From Cellulomonas sp. WB94 (GTDB taxonomy: Bacteria; Actinomycetota; Actinomycetes; Actinomycetales; Cellulomonadaceae): DNA of 64,000 nt. The notes under the pieces were generated by a model that had not been told where the DNA came from, ran no database searches, and saw only the letters and a program-made list of their open reading frames with translations. The translations under genes were made by a program, and so were the position numbers. The stretch spans positions 1-64,000 of the forward strand of contig NZ_QEES01000004.1 in assembly GCF_003115775.1 (NCBI RefSeq), given 5' to 3'. Below are positions 28,896 to 41,161 of the stretch, in pieces. How positions within the stretch are numbered: position 1 is the first letter of the stretch; each line of letters opens with the position of its first letter.

Positions 28896-29689
28896 CCGCC
28901 TCGTCGTCAGCCACGCTCCCCACCGCCCCCGTCGTCCCCCGCACCACCGCCACCCCGACCGTGCTCGTCGAGGTCTGGTCCGACATCGCCTGCCCGTGGT
29001 GCTACATCGGCAAACGCCGGTTCGCTGCCGCACTGCAGGCCTTCCCCCACCGCGACGAGGTCGAGGTGGTCTGGCGCTCCTACGAGCTGTCGCCCGAGAC
29101 CCCGGCCGGCCCTGGCGTCCCCGAGATCGCCGCACTCTCGGCGCGCATGCACGCGCCCGAAGCGCGGATCCGGGAGATGTTCGCGCACGTCACCGAGGTC
29201 GCCGCGGGTAACGGGCTCGTGTACGACTTCGACCGAGCCCTCGCCGCCAACACGTTCGATGCGCACCGCCTCGTGCACCTCGCGCGCGAGCACGGCGGGG
29301 CGGCGCTCGCCGACCGCACGCTCGAGGCCCTGTTCGCGGCGCAGTTCACGCACGGCGGGGACCTCGGGACGGCGTCGGTGCTCGTCGAGATCGCCGCCGA
29401 CGCCGGGTTCGGCGCTGCGGGGCTCGACGACGACGCGGTGCTCGCGGTGCTTGCCGGCGACCACGCCGCCGACGCCGTCCGCCACGACGAGGCCGAGGCG
29501 CGCGAGCTGGGCGTCACCGGAGTGCCGTTCTTCGTCGCGGGCCGCCGCATCGCGGTGTCGGGCGCGCAGCCGGTCGAGGTCTTCGGTCGGCTGCTGGAGG
29601 CCGCCTGGCGTGAGGCGAACCCGCTCGTGACCCTGGCCGGCACCGACGAGGCCGCCGGCGCGTGCGTCGACGACTCCTGCGGGATCTGA
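28892..29689 (+). CDS. DsbA-family oxidoreductase (FrnE-like)
   Basis: Thioredoxin-fold protein of 265 residues. CPWC active site in [18 protein letters not shown] (about residue 34), cis-Pro loop GVTGVPFFV (about residue 210), and a helical insert as in FrnE/2-hydroxychromene-2-carboxylate isomerase-like proteins. No signal peptide is clear, so it is probably cytoplasmic. A C-terminal CVDDSC pair is unusual and might be a second redox or metal site. The start GTG overlaps the previous stop. Confidence 0.9.
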   Translation: MTASSSATLPTAPVVPRTTATPTVLVEVWSDIACPWCYIGKRRFAAALQAFPHRDEVEVVWRSYELSPETPAGPGVPEIAALSARMHAPEARIREMFAHVTEVAAGNGLVYDFDRALAANTFDAHRLVHLAREHGGAALADRTLEALFAAQFTHGGDLGTASVLVEIAADAGFGAAGLDDDAVLAVLAGDHAADAVRHDEAEARELGVTGVPFFVAGRRIAVSGAQPVEVFGRLLEAAWREANPLVTLAGTDEAAGACVDDSCGI

Positions 29690-29736
29690 GCTCGCCACAG
29701 GAGCGGTCGGGCAGCCGATCCCCCGCGCCGGACGGA

Positions 29737-29762
29737 CCCTCGCGCCGTGAGCGGCGCGAGGG
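29737..29762. terminator. Bidirectional terminator between dsbA-like gene and pheT
   Basis: Stem of 10 bp (CCCTCGCGCC / GGCGCGAGGG) with a 6-base loop between two convergent genes. No strong T-run, as is usual in high-GC genomes. Confidence 0.65.
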
Positions 29763-29777
29763 CGAGAGCGTGGCGTG

Positions 29778-32347
29778 CTACGCGCGCAGCTCGGCCCCGA
29801 AGCGCCGGTGGGCCTCGGCGACCACGGCGTCACGAACGCCCGCGGCCTCCTCGGCGGTGAGCGTCCGGTCGGCAGCCCTGAGCCGCAGCGAGAACGCGAG
29901 CGACTTCCGGCCGTCGCCGACCTGCGTGCCCGTGTAGACGTCGAAGAGCCGCAGCTCCTCGAGAACCTCGCCGGCGGGGCTCGCGTTCGCCCCGAACCGC
30001 ACCGCGGCCTCGAGCTCGGCAGCCGGGACGCCCGCGTCCACGACGAGCGCGATGTCCTCCTTCGCGACAGGGAACGTCGAGACCTCGCGCGCCTGGAGCG
30101 GACCGGTCGATGCGGCGTCGAGGAGAACGTCCAGGTCGACCTCGAACGCGACCGCGCGCGCCGGCAGATCGAGCGCTGCGACCACCTTCGGGTGCAGCTC
30201 GCCCGCATGCCCGACGAGCACGCCCGCGACGGTCTCGAGACGCGCGCACCGGCCCGGGTGCCAGGGCGCGTGCCCGGGGTCCGATCGGACGACGAGGTCG
30301 ACGCCCACGGTGCGAGCGACGAGCTGCGCGCTCGCGATGGCGTCCGTGTGGTCGACGTGACGCCCGGCGCCCCACCACCCGCCGCGCTCACGGGCACCGG
30401 CGAGGACACCGGCGACGCGTCGGGGCTGCGGCGGCACGGCCGCGTGCAGCGCTTCGAGCTCCGCCTCGGTCGGCCGGACGCCACCGGGCAGCCGCGGCGC
30501 GACCGGCGCACCGGCCTCCGGACGGGTGACGAGGCCCACCTCGAAGAGCGCGACGTCCGCCATGCCGCGGCTGACGTTGCGGCGAGCCGTGTCGAGCAGG
30601 GTGACGAGCAGGTTGGTGCGCAGCTCCGGCTGGGCGTCCGACAGCGGGTTGGCGAGCCGCAGCGCGCGACGGCGCGGGTCGTCGGCGGGAAGGGCGAGCG
30701 CGTCGAGCTGCTCGCTCCCGACGAACGGGTAGCTGAGGACCTCGGTGAGCCCCGAATCCGCCAGGGCGCGCGCGACCGACCGTCGCGTGCGCTGGGCGTC
30801 GGTCAGCCCGCGGCCGGCGGGGGCAGTCGGCAGCACCGACGGGATCGCGTCGTAGCCACGCAGCCGCGCGATCTCCTCGACGAGGTCGACGGGGGCCGTG
30901 AGATCAGGTCGCCAGGTCGGCGGCAGCACGTCCACAGCGCTGTCAGGCGCCTCGGTGAGGACCGCACCGATCTCGACAAGGGTCTCGCGGACCTCGGACG
31001 GGGTGTAGTCGACGCCGACGAGCCGGCCGGGCATCCCGAGCGGCAGACGGATGGGGGCGGGTGCGTTGGTGCTGTCGACGTCCGTGGTCGCGTCGTCGAT
31101 CGTGCCGCCTCCGTGCTCGACGAGGAGCGCCGCCGCCCGCGCGACCGCGACGCGCGGCAGCTGGGGGTCGACGCCGCGCTCGAACCGTCGCGCGGCCTCG
31201 CTGGGCAGCTTGTGCCGGCGTGCCGTCCGGGCGATCGAGATCGGGTCGAAGTGGGCCGCCTCAAGGAGCAGGTCGGTCGTCGCGGAGGTGACCTCGCTGG
31301 TGGCCCCACCCATGACGCCCGCGAGGCCGAGGACGCGTCCTGACCTCTCGCCGTCGGGGCTGTCGGTGATGAGCAGGTCCTCGGGGTCGAGCGTGCGCAC
31401 GACGCCGTCCAGCGTCGTGAGCTTCTCCCCCGGCTGGGCTCGACGCACGACGATCGGCTCAGCAACCTGCGCGAGGTCGTAGGCATGCAGCGGCTGACCC
31501 AGGTCGAGCATCACGTAGTTGGTGACGTCGACCGCGAGTGAGATCGGACGCATGCCGGCCTGGCTCAGCCGGCGCTGCATCCACGCGGGCGACGGACCCG
31601 ACGCTGCCACCCCGCGCACGACCTGTGCGACGAACCGGTCCACGCCGACGACGTCGTGGATCGGTGTCTCGTCGGCCAGCTCGACGGCGAAGCCGCCCGC
31701 AGGAGCCTGCTCGGCGGTCGTCGCGAGACCGTGGTCGGTGAAGGTCGCGCCCGTCGAGTGGGCGTACTCGCGGGCGACGCCGCGCATGGAGAAGCAGTAG
31801 CCGCGGTCGGGCGTCACGTTGATCTCGAGCACCTCCTCGCCGAGCCCGAGGAGGGCGCGCGCATCGGTGCCCGGCTCAGCATCGAAGTCGAGCGGCGAGA
31901 GCACGAGGATCCCGGTGTGGTCGTCGCCGAGGCCCAGCTCGCGCGCGGAGCAGATCATGCCGTCGGACACGTGCCCGTAGGTCTTGCGCGACGCGATCGG
32001 GAACGGTCCGGGCAGCACGGCTCCGGGCAGCGCGACGACGACGCGGTCGCCGACGACGAAGTTGTGCGCGCCGCACACGATCCCGCGAGGACGCAGCGAC
32101 CCGTCCTCGGCGACCTCGTTGAGCGCACCGACGTCGACGCGGCACCAGTTGACGGTCTTGCCGTTCTTCTGCGGCTCGGCCGTCAGCTCGACGACCTCCC
32201 CGACGACGAGCGGACCGGAGACGGAGGCCGGGTGGATCGCCTCCTCCTCGAGGCCGACCCGGACGAGGTCGGCCGCGAGCTGCGCGGCGGTGGTGCCCGC
32301 GGGGACATCGACATGCTCGGCGAGCCATGTCAGAGGGATGCGCGGCA

Positions 32348-32348
<1 letters not shown>
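29778..32348 (-). CDS. pheT: Phenylalanyl-tRNA synthetase beta subunit
   Basis: Length 856 residues; forms the alpha2-beta2 PheRS. N-terminal MPRIPLTWLAEHVDVPAGT, then an EMAP/tRNA-binding domain (about residues 40-150, VGEVVELTAEPQKNGKTVNW), B3/B4 editing domain (about residues 200-400), B5, a catalytic-like core, and the C-terminal FDX-ACB anticodon-binding domain (FPVAKEDIALVVDAGVPAAE). The ATG at 32348 overlaps the pheS stop by one base. Confidence 0.97.
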
Positions 32349-33514
<1,166 letters not shown>

Positions 33515-34132
33515 TCACATCGCACGAAAGGTGTGTGTGCGCACGGTCGAGTAGAGCGGTCCCCCGCCGCGTCCCGCACCAGGCTGCGACGCCAGCAAGA
33601 GCACGTCCTCGACCAGCCAGCTCGGGCCCTCGTACACGGCGAGCGCCCGCACGAGCGCCTCGGCTGGGTCCTCGGCCTGCGCCTGCCCGGTCCACCGCGA
33701 TCGCGACCGGCGGATCGACGGGTCGACCCGACCGACCGTGAGGTGGGGTCGCGAGCGGACCCTGTCGTCCGACCGCGCCACCAGGTCGGAGCCCGCACGA
33801 CCGACGGCGTCCGACAGCTGCCGCATCGCCACCACGTCCCCGCCCACGCCGACCCACAACGTGCGGTGCGCGAACACCCCGGCACCCCGCAGGTGCAGCT
33901 CGAAGGGATGGGCCTCGGCCACGGCTGCGGCGACCGCGTCGCCCAGCTCGCCGACGAGCGAGTCGGCGACGTCCCCGAAGAACGCCACCGTCAGGTGCCG
34001 GTTCTCGACCTCGGTCCACCGCACCGGAGACGACCGATCACCGGTGTCGACCGCCGCTGCCACCGTTCGCAGCGCGAGATCCAGGTGGATCAGGACCGGC
34101 TCCGGCGGCCGGACGGCGACGAAGAGACGCAT
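33515..34132 (-). CDS. thpR: RNA 2',3'-cyclic phosphodiesterase (2'-5' RNA ligase family)
   Basis: Protein of 205 residues with the two HxTx motifs of the 2H phosphoesterase family: NRHLTVAFFG (about residue 45) and RPHLTVGRVD (about residue 130). The start MRLFVAVRPPE is typical. Known members hydrolyse 2',3'-cyclic phosphate ends of RNA. It lies between a 23S rRNA methyltransferase and pheS, among translation genes. Confidence 0.9.
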   Translation of the reverse strand: MRLFVAVRPPEPVLIHLDLALRTVAAAVDTGDRSSPVRWTEVENRHLTVAFFGDVADSLVGELGDAVAAAVAEAHPFELHLRGAGVFAHRTLWVGVGGDVVAMRQLSDAVGRAGSDLVARSDDRVRSRPHLTVGRVDPSIRRSRSRWTGQAQAEDPAEALVRALAVYEGPSWLVEDVLLLASQPGAGRGGGPLYSTVRTHTFRAM

Positions 34133-34156
34133 GCGACCAGTCTCCCAGCCGGCACC

Positions 34157-34993
34157 TCACCGCTGCGCGCGGGCGCTCGCATACAGGCAGACGGTCGCCG
34201 CTGTCGCGAGGTTCAGGGACTCGGCCCGGCCGCGAATCGGGACGCGCACGACGGCGTCGGCCAGCGCCCTGTCCTGCTCCGGCAGACCCCAGGCCTCGTT
34301 GCCGAACACCCACGCCGTGGGGTGGGACAGGTCCGGCACTCCCGTCGGGCGGTTGTTCCCGGACGGCCCGGCGACGTCCAGCAGGTCGTCGAGGTCATGG
34401 TCACCCGCACCGTCCGCCGCGAGGATCGCAAGCCCCGAGGACCGCAGCGCGGTCACCGCGTCGTCGAGCGACAGACCGGTGACGACCGGGAGGTGGAACA
34501 GCGACCCGGCGGTCGAGCGAACGACCTTGGGGTTGTGCACGTCGACGCTCGCCTCCGTCAGGAGGACGGCGTCGGCGCCCGCGGCGTCGGCGGCCCGGAT
34601 GACGGCCCCCGCGTTCCCGGGATCGCGGACGTGCGCAAGCACCGCCACGAGCCGGGGGCGCGAGGCGAGCACGGCCGCCAGCGTCGTCGGCGCAGCGTCG
34701 AGGACGGCGAGAACGCCCTGCGCGTCACCCGACATGGCGTCGAGGACCTCCGGGGTGGCGCTGTGCACTCGCACCCGGGCCGCGACCGCGTCGGAGACGA
34801 TCTCGGCGTACCGCTCGGCGGTCGGGACGCTCACGTACACGTCCCTGACGAGCTCGGGGGCACACCGGAGCGCCTCACGGACCCCCTGCGGCCCTTCGAC
34901 CAGGTAGCGGCCGCTGCGCGAACGCGCAGAACGCCCGGCCAACGCCCTGACCGACGCAACCCGTTCAGCGCGGGGGTTGGTCAGCTCGGGCAT
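34157..34993 (-). CDS. SpoU/TrmH-family rRNA 2'-O-methyltransferase
   Basis: Length 278 residues. An N-terminal substrate-binding domain (RYLVEGPQGVREALR) is followed by the knotted SPOUT domain with motif 1 VRDPGNAGAVIRAADAAGAD, motif 2 AWVFGNEAWGLPEQD and motif 3 PIRGRAESLNLATAATVCLY. In mycobacteria the gene in this position, downstream of rplT, is called tsnR (as I recall). The target nucleotide is not known. Confidence 0.92.
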   Translation of the reverse strand: MPELTNPRAERVASVRALAGRSARSRSGRYLVEGPQGVREALRCAPELVRDVYVSVPTAERYAEIVSDAVAARVRVHSATPEVLDAMSGDAQGVLAVLDAAPTTLAAVLASRPRLVAVLAHVRDPGNAGAVIRAADAAGADAVLLTEASVDVHNPKVVRSTAGSLFHLPVVTGLSLDDAVTALRSSGLAILAADGAGDHDLDDLLDVAGPSGNNRPTGVPDLSHPTAWVFGNEAWGLPEQDRALADAVVRVPIRGRAESLNLATAATVCLYASARAQR

Positions 34994-35047
34994 GGGCCGG
35001 GCGTCCTTGAGGTGCTGTGCTTCAGACTGCGTGGTGCGGCAGACGAG

Positions 35048-35431
35048 TCAGGCCGCGGACGGCGCGTTGACGTCGGCCGGCATCGCGTCCTTGGCGAGCT
35101 GGACGATCGCGTTGAACGCCGGGGCGTCATTGACGGCCATGTCCGCGAGGACGCGACGGTCGACCTCGACACCCGCGAGCTTGAGGCCCTGGATGAGTCG
35201 GTTGTACGTCATGCCCTGCTCGCGCGCCGCCGCGTTGATGCGCTGGATCCAGAGCCGACGGAAGTCGCCCTTGCGCTTCTTGCGGTCGCGGTAGGCGTAG
35301 ACGAGGGAGTGGGTGACCTGCTCCTTCGCCTTGCGGTACAGCCTCGAGCGCTGGCCGCGGTAACCCGCAGCCCGGTCGAGGGTCGAACGACGCTTCTTGT
35401 GGGCATTGACTGCCCGCTTCACGCGTGCCAC
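35048..35431 (-). CDS. rplT: 50S ribosomal protein L20
   Basis: Length 127 residues, [20 protein letters not shown] followed by [19 protein letters not shown]; binds 23S rRNA and is needed for assembly of the large subunit. GTG start. In many bacteria L20 represses the infC operon; no L20-type pseudoknot could be recognised by eye. Operon infC-rpmI-rplT. Confidence 0.98.
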   Translation of the reverse strand: MARVKRAVNAHKKRRSTLDRAAGYRGQRSRLYRKAKEQVTHSLVYAYRDRKKRKGDFRRLWIQRINAAAREQGMTYNRLIQGLKLAGVEVDRRVLADMAVNDAPAFNAIVQLAKDAMPADVNAPSAA

Positions 35432-35492
35432 GTGATGCTCCTTGCCTGTTGGGGCTCACAAGTGAGGCCGGGCGCGGGTGCGCCCACGCCGG

Positions 35493-35687
35493 TCACTTGC
35501 CGAGCAGCTTCTTGATCCGGGGGGTGTCAGCGGCGGAGACGACGAGGTCACCGGCGAGGCGCCGCGTGCGGCGGCTGGACTTGTGCTCGAGGAGGTGACG
35601 GCTGCCGGCCTGCTCGCGCATGATCTTGCCGCTGCCGGTCACCCGGAAGCGCTTCTTGGCACCGGAGTGCGTCTTGTTCTTCGGCAT
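35493..35687 (-). CDS. rpmI: 50S ribosomal protein L35
   Basis: Length 64 residues: [20 protein letters not shown] followed by [19 protein letters not shown]. The ATG at 35687 is preceded by GGAGACAACGGCAACC (GGAG, 12 bases away). Typical length and sequence. It lies 92 bp after infC. Confidence 0.98.
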   Translation of the reverse strand: MPKNKTHSGAKKRFRVTGSGKIMREQAGSRHLLEHKSSRRTRRLAGDLVVSAADTPRIKKLLGK

Positions 35688-35779
35688 GGTTGCCGTTGTC
35701 TCCTTCTCGTCGCGTCGCGCAGAATCACGCGGCTCGTTCGTGCGGGGGGCCGAACGCGGCCCCTCGTTCGTCGTGCGGG

Positions 35780-36901
<1,122 letters not shown>

Positions 36902-36946
36902 GTGGGTGCTCCTTGAACTCGTCGCAGGGACCACCCGGTACGAGGA

Positions 36947-36977
36947 AGGCCCCCGCCCTGGACACAGGTGGGGGCCT
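36947..36977 (-). promoter_or_regulatory. infC leader hairpin
   Basis: On the minus strand stem AGGCCCCC / GGGGGCCT (8 bp) with a 15-base loop, ending about 45 bases before the proposed infC start. It may be an attenuator, or an L20- or IF3-responsive element, as known for infC leaders in other phyla; there is no T-run directly after it. Confidence 0.4.
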
Positions 36978-37308
36978 CACGAGTCCGAGGTGTCGCGCGA
37001 GTACACGCACGCCACCGGTGCGCACGCGACTTGCACGTGACGCACCTCGGACCGGAACCCGGCCTCTGTTGTCGTGCGGATCGCTTGCGCGACCCGACGA
37101 GCGGTCGAAGCTCGGGTGGGATCAGCTCCACTTGTGCACCGGCGACACGCAGAGAACGCGCACACGAGCATGCGCGGGAGCCCGACACCGGTCGGTCAAT
37201 GAGCAAGGCTAGCACGCAGACGGTACGGGTCCGGCCGCCTGCGTCCGGCCAGCCGCACACGCCCCCTGCCCTCCATGCCTCGAGCCGCTCGTCCCGTCCG
37301 CCCGAATA

Positions 37309-37330
37309 CTTGAATGACTCCAGTTAGTGT
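37309..37330 (+). promoter_or_regulatory. Candidate FurA operator and -10 of the fur gene
   Basis: CTTGAATGACTCCAG (37309-37323) closely resembles the FurA box described for mycobacterial furA-katG and streptomycete furA promoters. A TAGTGT box (37325-37330) sits directly after it, and the gene starts at 37345, so a bound repressor would cover the promoter. Confidence 0.5.
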
Positions 37331-37344
37331 GGTGGGGTTGTCGC

Positions 37345-37755
37345 GTGACCGACGCCCAGACGCTCCGCGAGCTCGGTCTGCGCGTGACTGCGCCCCGGCT
37401 CGCCGTGCTGGACGCCGTCGGGCACCACGCGCACGCCGATACCGACACGCTGCTGCGGGCAGTGCGCACCACCCTCCCCCGGGTGTCCGTCCAGGCCGTG
37501 TACGACGTGCTCCACGCGCTCACCGAAGCCGGGCTGCTCCGGCGGATCGAACCCGCCGGACACCCCGCCCGCTACGAGCGGCGCGTCGGCGACAACCACC
37601 ATCACGTCGCGTGCCGGCGCTGCGGCGCCATCGAGGACGTGGACTGCGCCGTCGGGCACGCGCCGTGCCTGGTCCCCAGCGCGACGTCCGGCTTCACGAT
37701 CGAGTCCGCCGAGGTCACGTTCTGGGGCCTGTGTCCTCGCTGCGCCGCCCCTTGA
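37345..37755 (+). CDS. Fur-family transcriptional regulator (FurA/PerR-like)
   Basis: Length 136 residues. The winged-helix part ([40 protein letters not shown]) precedes the metal-binding domain with [17 protein letters not shown] and a late CPRC pair for structural zinc. The neighbouring catalase gene and the operator match suggest peroxide- or iron-responsive control of catalase, as with FurA/CatR. The GTG at 37345 ([12 protein letters not shown]) fits the family better than the open frame from 37327. Confidence 0.9.
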   Translation: MTDAQTLRELGLRVTAPRLAVLDAVGHHAHADTDTLLRAVRTTLPRVSVQAVYDVLHALTEAGLLRRIEPAGHPARYERRVGDNHHHVACRRCGAIEDVDCAVGHAPCLVPSATSGFTIESAEVTFWGLCPRCAAP

Positions 37756-37852
37756 GCCCACCCACGCCCGACGCCACCAGCACTCCCACCGGCTCACCAG
37801 CCGGGTGGCACCCACCGAACCGGGCCGATCCGGTCCGCATGAAAGGAACTCC

Positions 37853-39357
37853 GTGACGAGCACACCCTTCACGACCTCCAGCTCCGGGGCGCCGGTCGCC
37901 TCCGACGCCCACTCGCAGTCCGTCGGCGCCGACGGCCCGATCGTCCTGCACGACGCCTACCTCGTGGAGAAGCTCGCGCAGTTCAACCGCGAGAAGGTCC
38001 CCGAGCGGATCGTGCATGCCAAGGGCGGCGGCGCGTTCGGCACGTTCACCACGACCGAGGACGTCAGCGCGTACACCCGTGCGGCGCTGTTCCAGCCTGG
38101 CGTGGTGACCGAGACGCTGACCCGGTTCTCGACCGTGGCCGGCGAGCAGGGTTCGCCCGACACCTGGCGGGACCCGCGCGGTTTCGCGACGAAGTTCTAC
38201 ACGACCGAGGGCAACTACGACCTCGTCGGCAACAACACCCCGGTGTTCTTCATCCGCGACGGCATCAAGTTCCCCGACTTCATCCACTCGCAGAAGCGCC
38301 TGCCGGGCAGCCACCTGCGCGACAACGACATGCAGTGGGACTTCTGGTCGCTGTCCCCTGAGTCGGCGCACCAGGTGACGTGGCTCATGGGTGACCGCGG
38401 CATCCCGGCGTCGTGGCGCCACATGGACGGGTTCGGCTCCCACACCTACCAGTGGATCAACGCGGCCGGCGAGCGGTTCTGGGTCAAGTACCACTTCACG
38501 ACGAACCAGGGGATCGAGAACTTCACCGGCGACGAGGCGGCCCAGCTCGCCGGATCCGACGCGGACGTGCACATCCGCGACCTGCACGACGCGATCGAGC
38601 GCGGCGAGTTCCCGTCCTGGACCCTGTCGGTCCAGGTCATGGCCTACGAGGACGCCGAGACGTACCGCTTCAACCCGTTCGACCTGACCAAGGTGTGGCC
38701 GCACGCCGACTACCCGCTGATCAAGGTCGGCACGCTCGAGCTCAACCGCAACCCGGAGAACTACTTCGCCCAGATCGAGGAGGCGGCGTTCGCACCGAGC
38801 AACTTCGTGCCGGGCATCGCGGCGAGCCCCGACAAGATGCTCCTCGCGCGGATCTTCTCGTACGCCGATGCGCACCGCTACCGCGTCGGGACGAACTACC
38901 AGCAGCTGCCCGTGAACGCGCCGCACGCCGCGCCGGTCCACTCGTACTCCAAGGACGGCTCAGCCCGGTACACGTTCGACGCCCCGAGCATCCCCGTGTA
39001 CGCGCCGAACTCGGTCGGAGGTCCTGCCGCCGACCCGTCGCGGGCCGCCGAGTCGATCGGGTGGGAGTCCGACGGCGCGCTCCAGCGCTCCGCCGCCACC
39101 CTGCACCCCGAGGACGACGACTTCGGCCAGGCCGGGACGCTCTACCGGACGGTGTTCGACGACGCCGCGCGGGCGAGTCTCCTTCAGACCATCACGGGCC
39201 ATGTCGGCGGCGTGACGAGCCCGCGATCCGCGAGCGCGCCATCTGGTACTGGACGAGCGTGGACGCCGGGCTCGGCGCCGCTCTGCGCACCAACCTCGCC
39301 GGCTCGGCCCCGATCGAGACCGGTGAGCCGGCGACCTCGAGCGTCCCGATCGCCTGA
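37853..39357 (+). pseudogene. katA: Catalase (KatA type), frameshifted near the 3' end
   Basis: Monofunctional heme catalase. Catalytic His in [15 protein letters not shown] (about residue 60), [15 protein letters not shown], and the heme-ligand Tyr in [17 protein letters not shown] (about residue 345). GTG at 37853 follows AAAGGAA. Near 39221-39226 the frame shifts: GGVTSP is followed in another frame by [20 protein letters not shown], the normal end, with the stop at 39357. The span is 1505 bp; one added base gives 501 residues. Unshifted, translation would run on through the terminator into the next gene. Real mutation or sequencing error cannot be told apart here. Confidence 0.9.
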
Positions 39358-39400
39358 CGAGCATCTGCGTCATTGCGCCGCCCTGACCGGGGGGCGCGCC

Positions 39401-39436
39401 GCGAGGACCCTGCACCGACCGGTGCAGGGTCCTCGC
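39401..39436. terminator. Strong terminator after katA
   Basis: Perfect 16-bp stem (GCGAGGACCCTGCACC / GGTGCAGGGTCCTCGC) with a 4-base loop, 44 bp after the katA stop and 25 bp before the next start codon. Confidence 0.85.
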
Positions 39437-39460
39437 GGTTCCGGTGAGAGTATCGACGCC

Positions 39461-39835
39461 ATGTCCGAGCAGCCTCAGCACACCTCCAGCAGCACGGTCC
39501 CGGGCGCGACCCGGGACATCGCCGACGTCGCCGCAGTCGAGGTGATCACGACGGCCGCGGTCCACCTCATGAGCGCAGCCGCCGTGAAGTGCGGGCTGAG
39601 CGAGGACGTCGACGGCGTCCCCGGCTCCGCCTACCTCGACCTCGACGAGGCCCGCAAGCTCATCACGGCCCTCGCCGCGCTCGTGACAGCGTCGGCACCC
39701 GACCTCGGCAACCAGCACGCGCGCTCGTTGCGCGACGGGCTCCGGTCGCTGCAGCTCGCGTTCCGGGAGGCCTCGCCCTACCCCGACGCTCTCGGCGACG
39801 GACCGGGCGAGAAGCTGACCGGCCCGGTCAGCTGA
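39461..39835 (+). CDS. DUF1844 domain protein
   Basis: Protein of 124 residues: [20 protein letters not shown], then [20 protein letters not shown], and [20 protein letters not shown]. The helical core with a possible short hydrophobic helix matches the DUF1844 family. Function unknown. In many Actinobacteria a DUF1844 gene lies beside infC; here the fur-katA pair stands between them. The start ATG is clear; the ribosome binding site (GGTGAGAG) is weak. It converges with the MFS gene and overlaps it by eight bases. Confidence 0.8.
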   Translation: MSEQPQHTSSSTVPGATRDIADVAAVEVITTAAVHLMSAAAVKCGLSEDVDGVPGSAYLDLDEARKLITALAALVTASAPDLGNQHARSLRDGLRSLQLAFREASPYPDALGDGPGEKLTGPVS

Positions 39836-41069
39836 GCGCGGCGGTCTCCAGGGCGTCGGCCGCGACAGCGCGGTCGCGAGAGGACCGCAGCGCGACGAGG
39901 CCGCTCGCCGCCAGCAGACCGCCGACGACGGCCGCGGTGAGGAAGCCTGCACCGGGACCGCGGGCGTCGATCATCCAGCCGCACAACGGCGCGCCGAGCG
40001 AGCCGCCGATCGTCATCGCGGTGCCCTGCCACCCCATGGCCTCCCCCCGACGCTCCTCGGGCACGAGACGCGCGAGCGTGGCCGTGATCGACGACAGCGC
40101 GGGCGCGCACGGCAGCCCCGCGACGAACACGGCGGCAGCCAGGAGCACCGGCGAGTGGACGAACGCTGCCGGAACCGTCAGCACGGCCAGCGTGAGTGCC
40201 AGCACCATCGGGTGCACCGTGCGACGCCCGGCACCGTAGATGAGCCCGCCGAGCACCGAGCCCGCCGACCACAGCGCCATCATCCAGCCGAGCGACGACG
40301 CCTGGTCCCAGCTCTTCAACGACGCGACGATCGACACGTCGGTGCCGTTCAGCACGAGCGATGCCGCCACCGAGGTCGCCAGGACGGCGAGCAACGCCGG
40401 AGTCAGGACCCGTGCGCCGGCGAGGTCCGCGCGCACCGCCTCGGACGCGGACCGGGCCGAGCCGGCGCCGGCAGCACCAGCGAGCTGATGACTGCGCGTG
40501 GGTGGGTCGAACCACATGAGCAGCGTGCCCGACCCGACCGTCGCGACGCCGACCGTCACCAGGGCAGCAGTCGTCGACACCTGCGTGGCGATGAGCACCC
40601 CGATCGCGGGCGCGAGCATGAAGGTCAGCTCGGTGCCCACCGAGTCGAGCGCGTACGCGGTGCGCTGCTCGCCGGGCGGCACGAGGACACCCAGCGACTG
40701 GCGCACGACCGAGAAGACCGGCACCAGGAAGACCCCGGCGACGAACGCGACCGCGACCAGTGCCTCGTACTCCAGGAACGGGGCGACGACCCACACTGCC
40801 GCCTCGACAATCACGGACGGCAGCAGCGCCCTGCGCACACCCAGCGCATCGACCCGGCGTCCCCGCCACGGCGCGCCGATCGCCATGCCGACCGTCATCG
40901 AGGCAGCGACGAGTCCCGCCTGGGCGTAGCCCTTGCCGAGCGGGCCGACGACGTGGAGAGTGACCACGACACCGGTCGCGGCGTGCGGGATGCGCGCGAC
41001 AAGGGCGACGAGGAAGAGCCGGAGCACGCCGGGACGGCGCAGCAGGTCGGCGTAGGGGGCGAGGGACAC
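39828..41069 (-). CDS. MFS transporter
   Basis: Membrane protein of 413 residues with about 12 hydrophobic segments, for example [39 protein letters not shown], and [17 protein letters not shown] motif-A-like [18 protein letters not shown] lies between helices 2 and 3, and the C-half loop [20 protein letters not shown] resembles drug-efflux-type permeases. Substrate unknown. The start is GTG. Divergent from the repeat protein gene, 92 bp away. Confidence 0.88.
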   Translation of the reverse strand: MSLAPYADLLRRPGVLRLFLVALVARIPHAATGVVVTLHVVGPLGKGYAQAGLVAASMTVGMAIGAPWRGRRVDALGVRRALLPSVIVEAAVWVVAPFLEYEALVAVAFVAGVFLVPVFSVVRQSLGVLVPPGEQRTAYALDSVGTELTFMLAPAIGVLIATQVSTTAALVTVGVATVGSGTLLMWFDPPTRSHQLAGAAGAGSARSASEAVRADLAGARVLTPALLAVLATSVAASLVLNGTDVSIVASLKSWDQASSLGWMMALWSAGSVLGGLIYGAGRRTVHPMVLALTLAVLTVPAAFVHSPVLLAAAVFVAGLPCAPALSSITATLARLVPEERRGEAMGWQGTAMTIGGSLGAPLCGWMIDARGPGAGFLTAAVVGGLLAASGLVALRSSRDRAVAADALETAALS

Positions 41070-41161
41070 GACGTTGATCCTCTCGCGGACGCGCCCGCCG
41101 ACGCTCCACCTTTTCGGCCTGCGGGAGCGCCGCGCGCCCGATACTGCCTATTCTGTCCGGC

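Larger units (their letters stand above)
36902..37344. other. infC-fur intergenic region
   Basis: Non-coding, 443 bp between two divergent genes. It contains the infC leader hairpin (36947-36977), a possible infC extended -10 on the minus strand (TGCTAGCCT, about 37206-37214, no clear -35), and the FurA-box-like site before the fur gene. No gene is supported. Confidence 0.6.

Noticed and set aside
26811-29135. 774-codon version of the rhodanese gene
   Set aside because: The extension is the antisense of the quinone oxidoreductase; the ATG at 27713 has a strong ribosome binding site.
37786-37808. Hairpin between fur and katA as a terminator
   Set aside because: Stem of 5 plus 4 bp with a bulge and no T-run; too weak to call.
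37805-39835. Fusion of catalase with a DUF1844 protein
   Set aside because: The fusion arises only from the frameshift; the normal catalase end is in the next frame and a strong terminator separates the genes.
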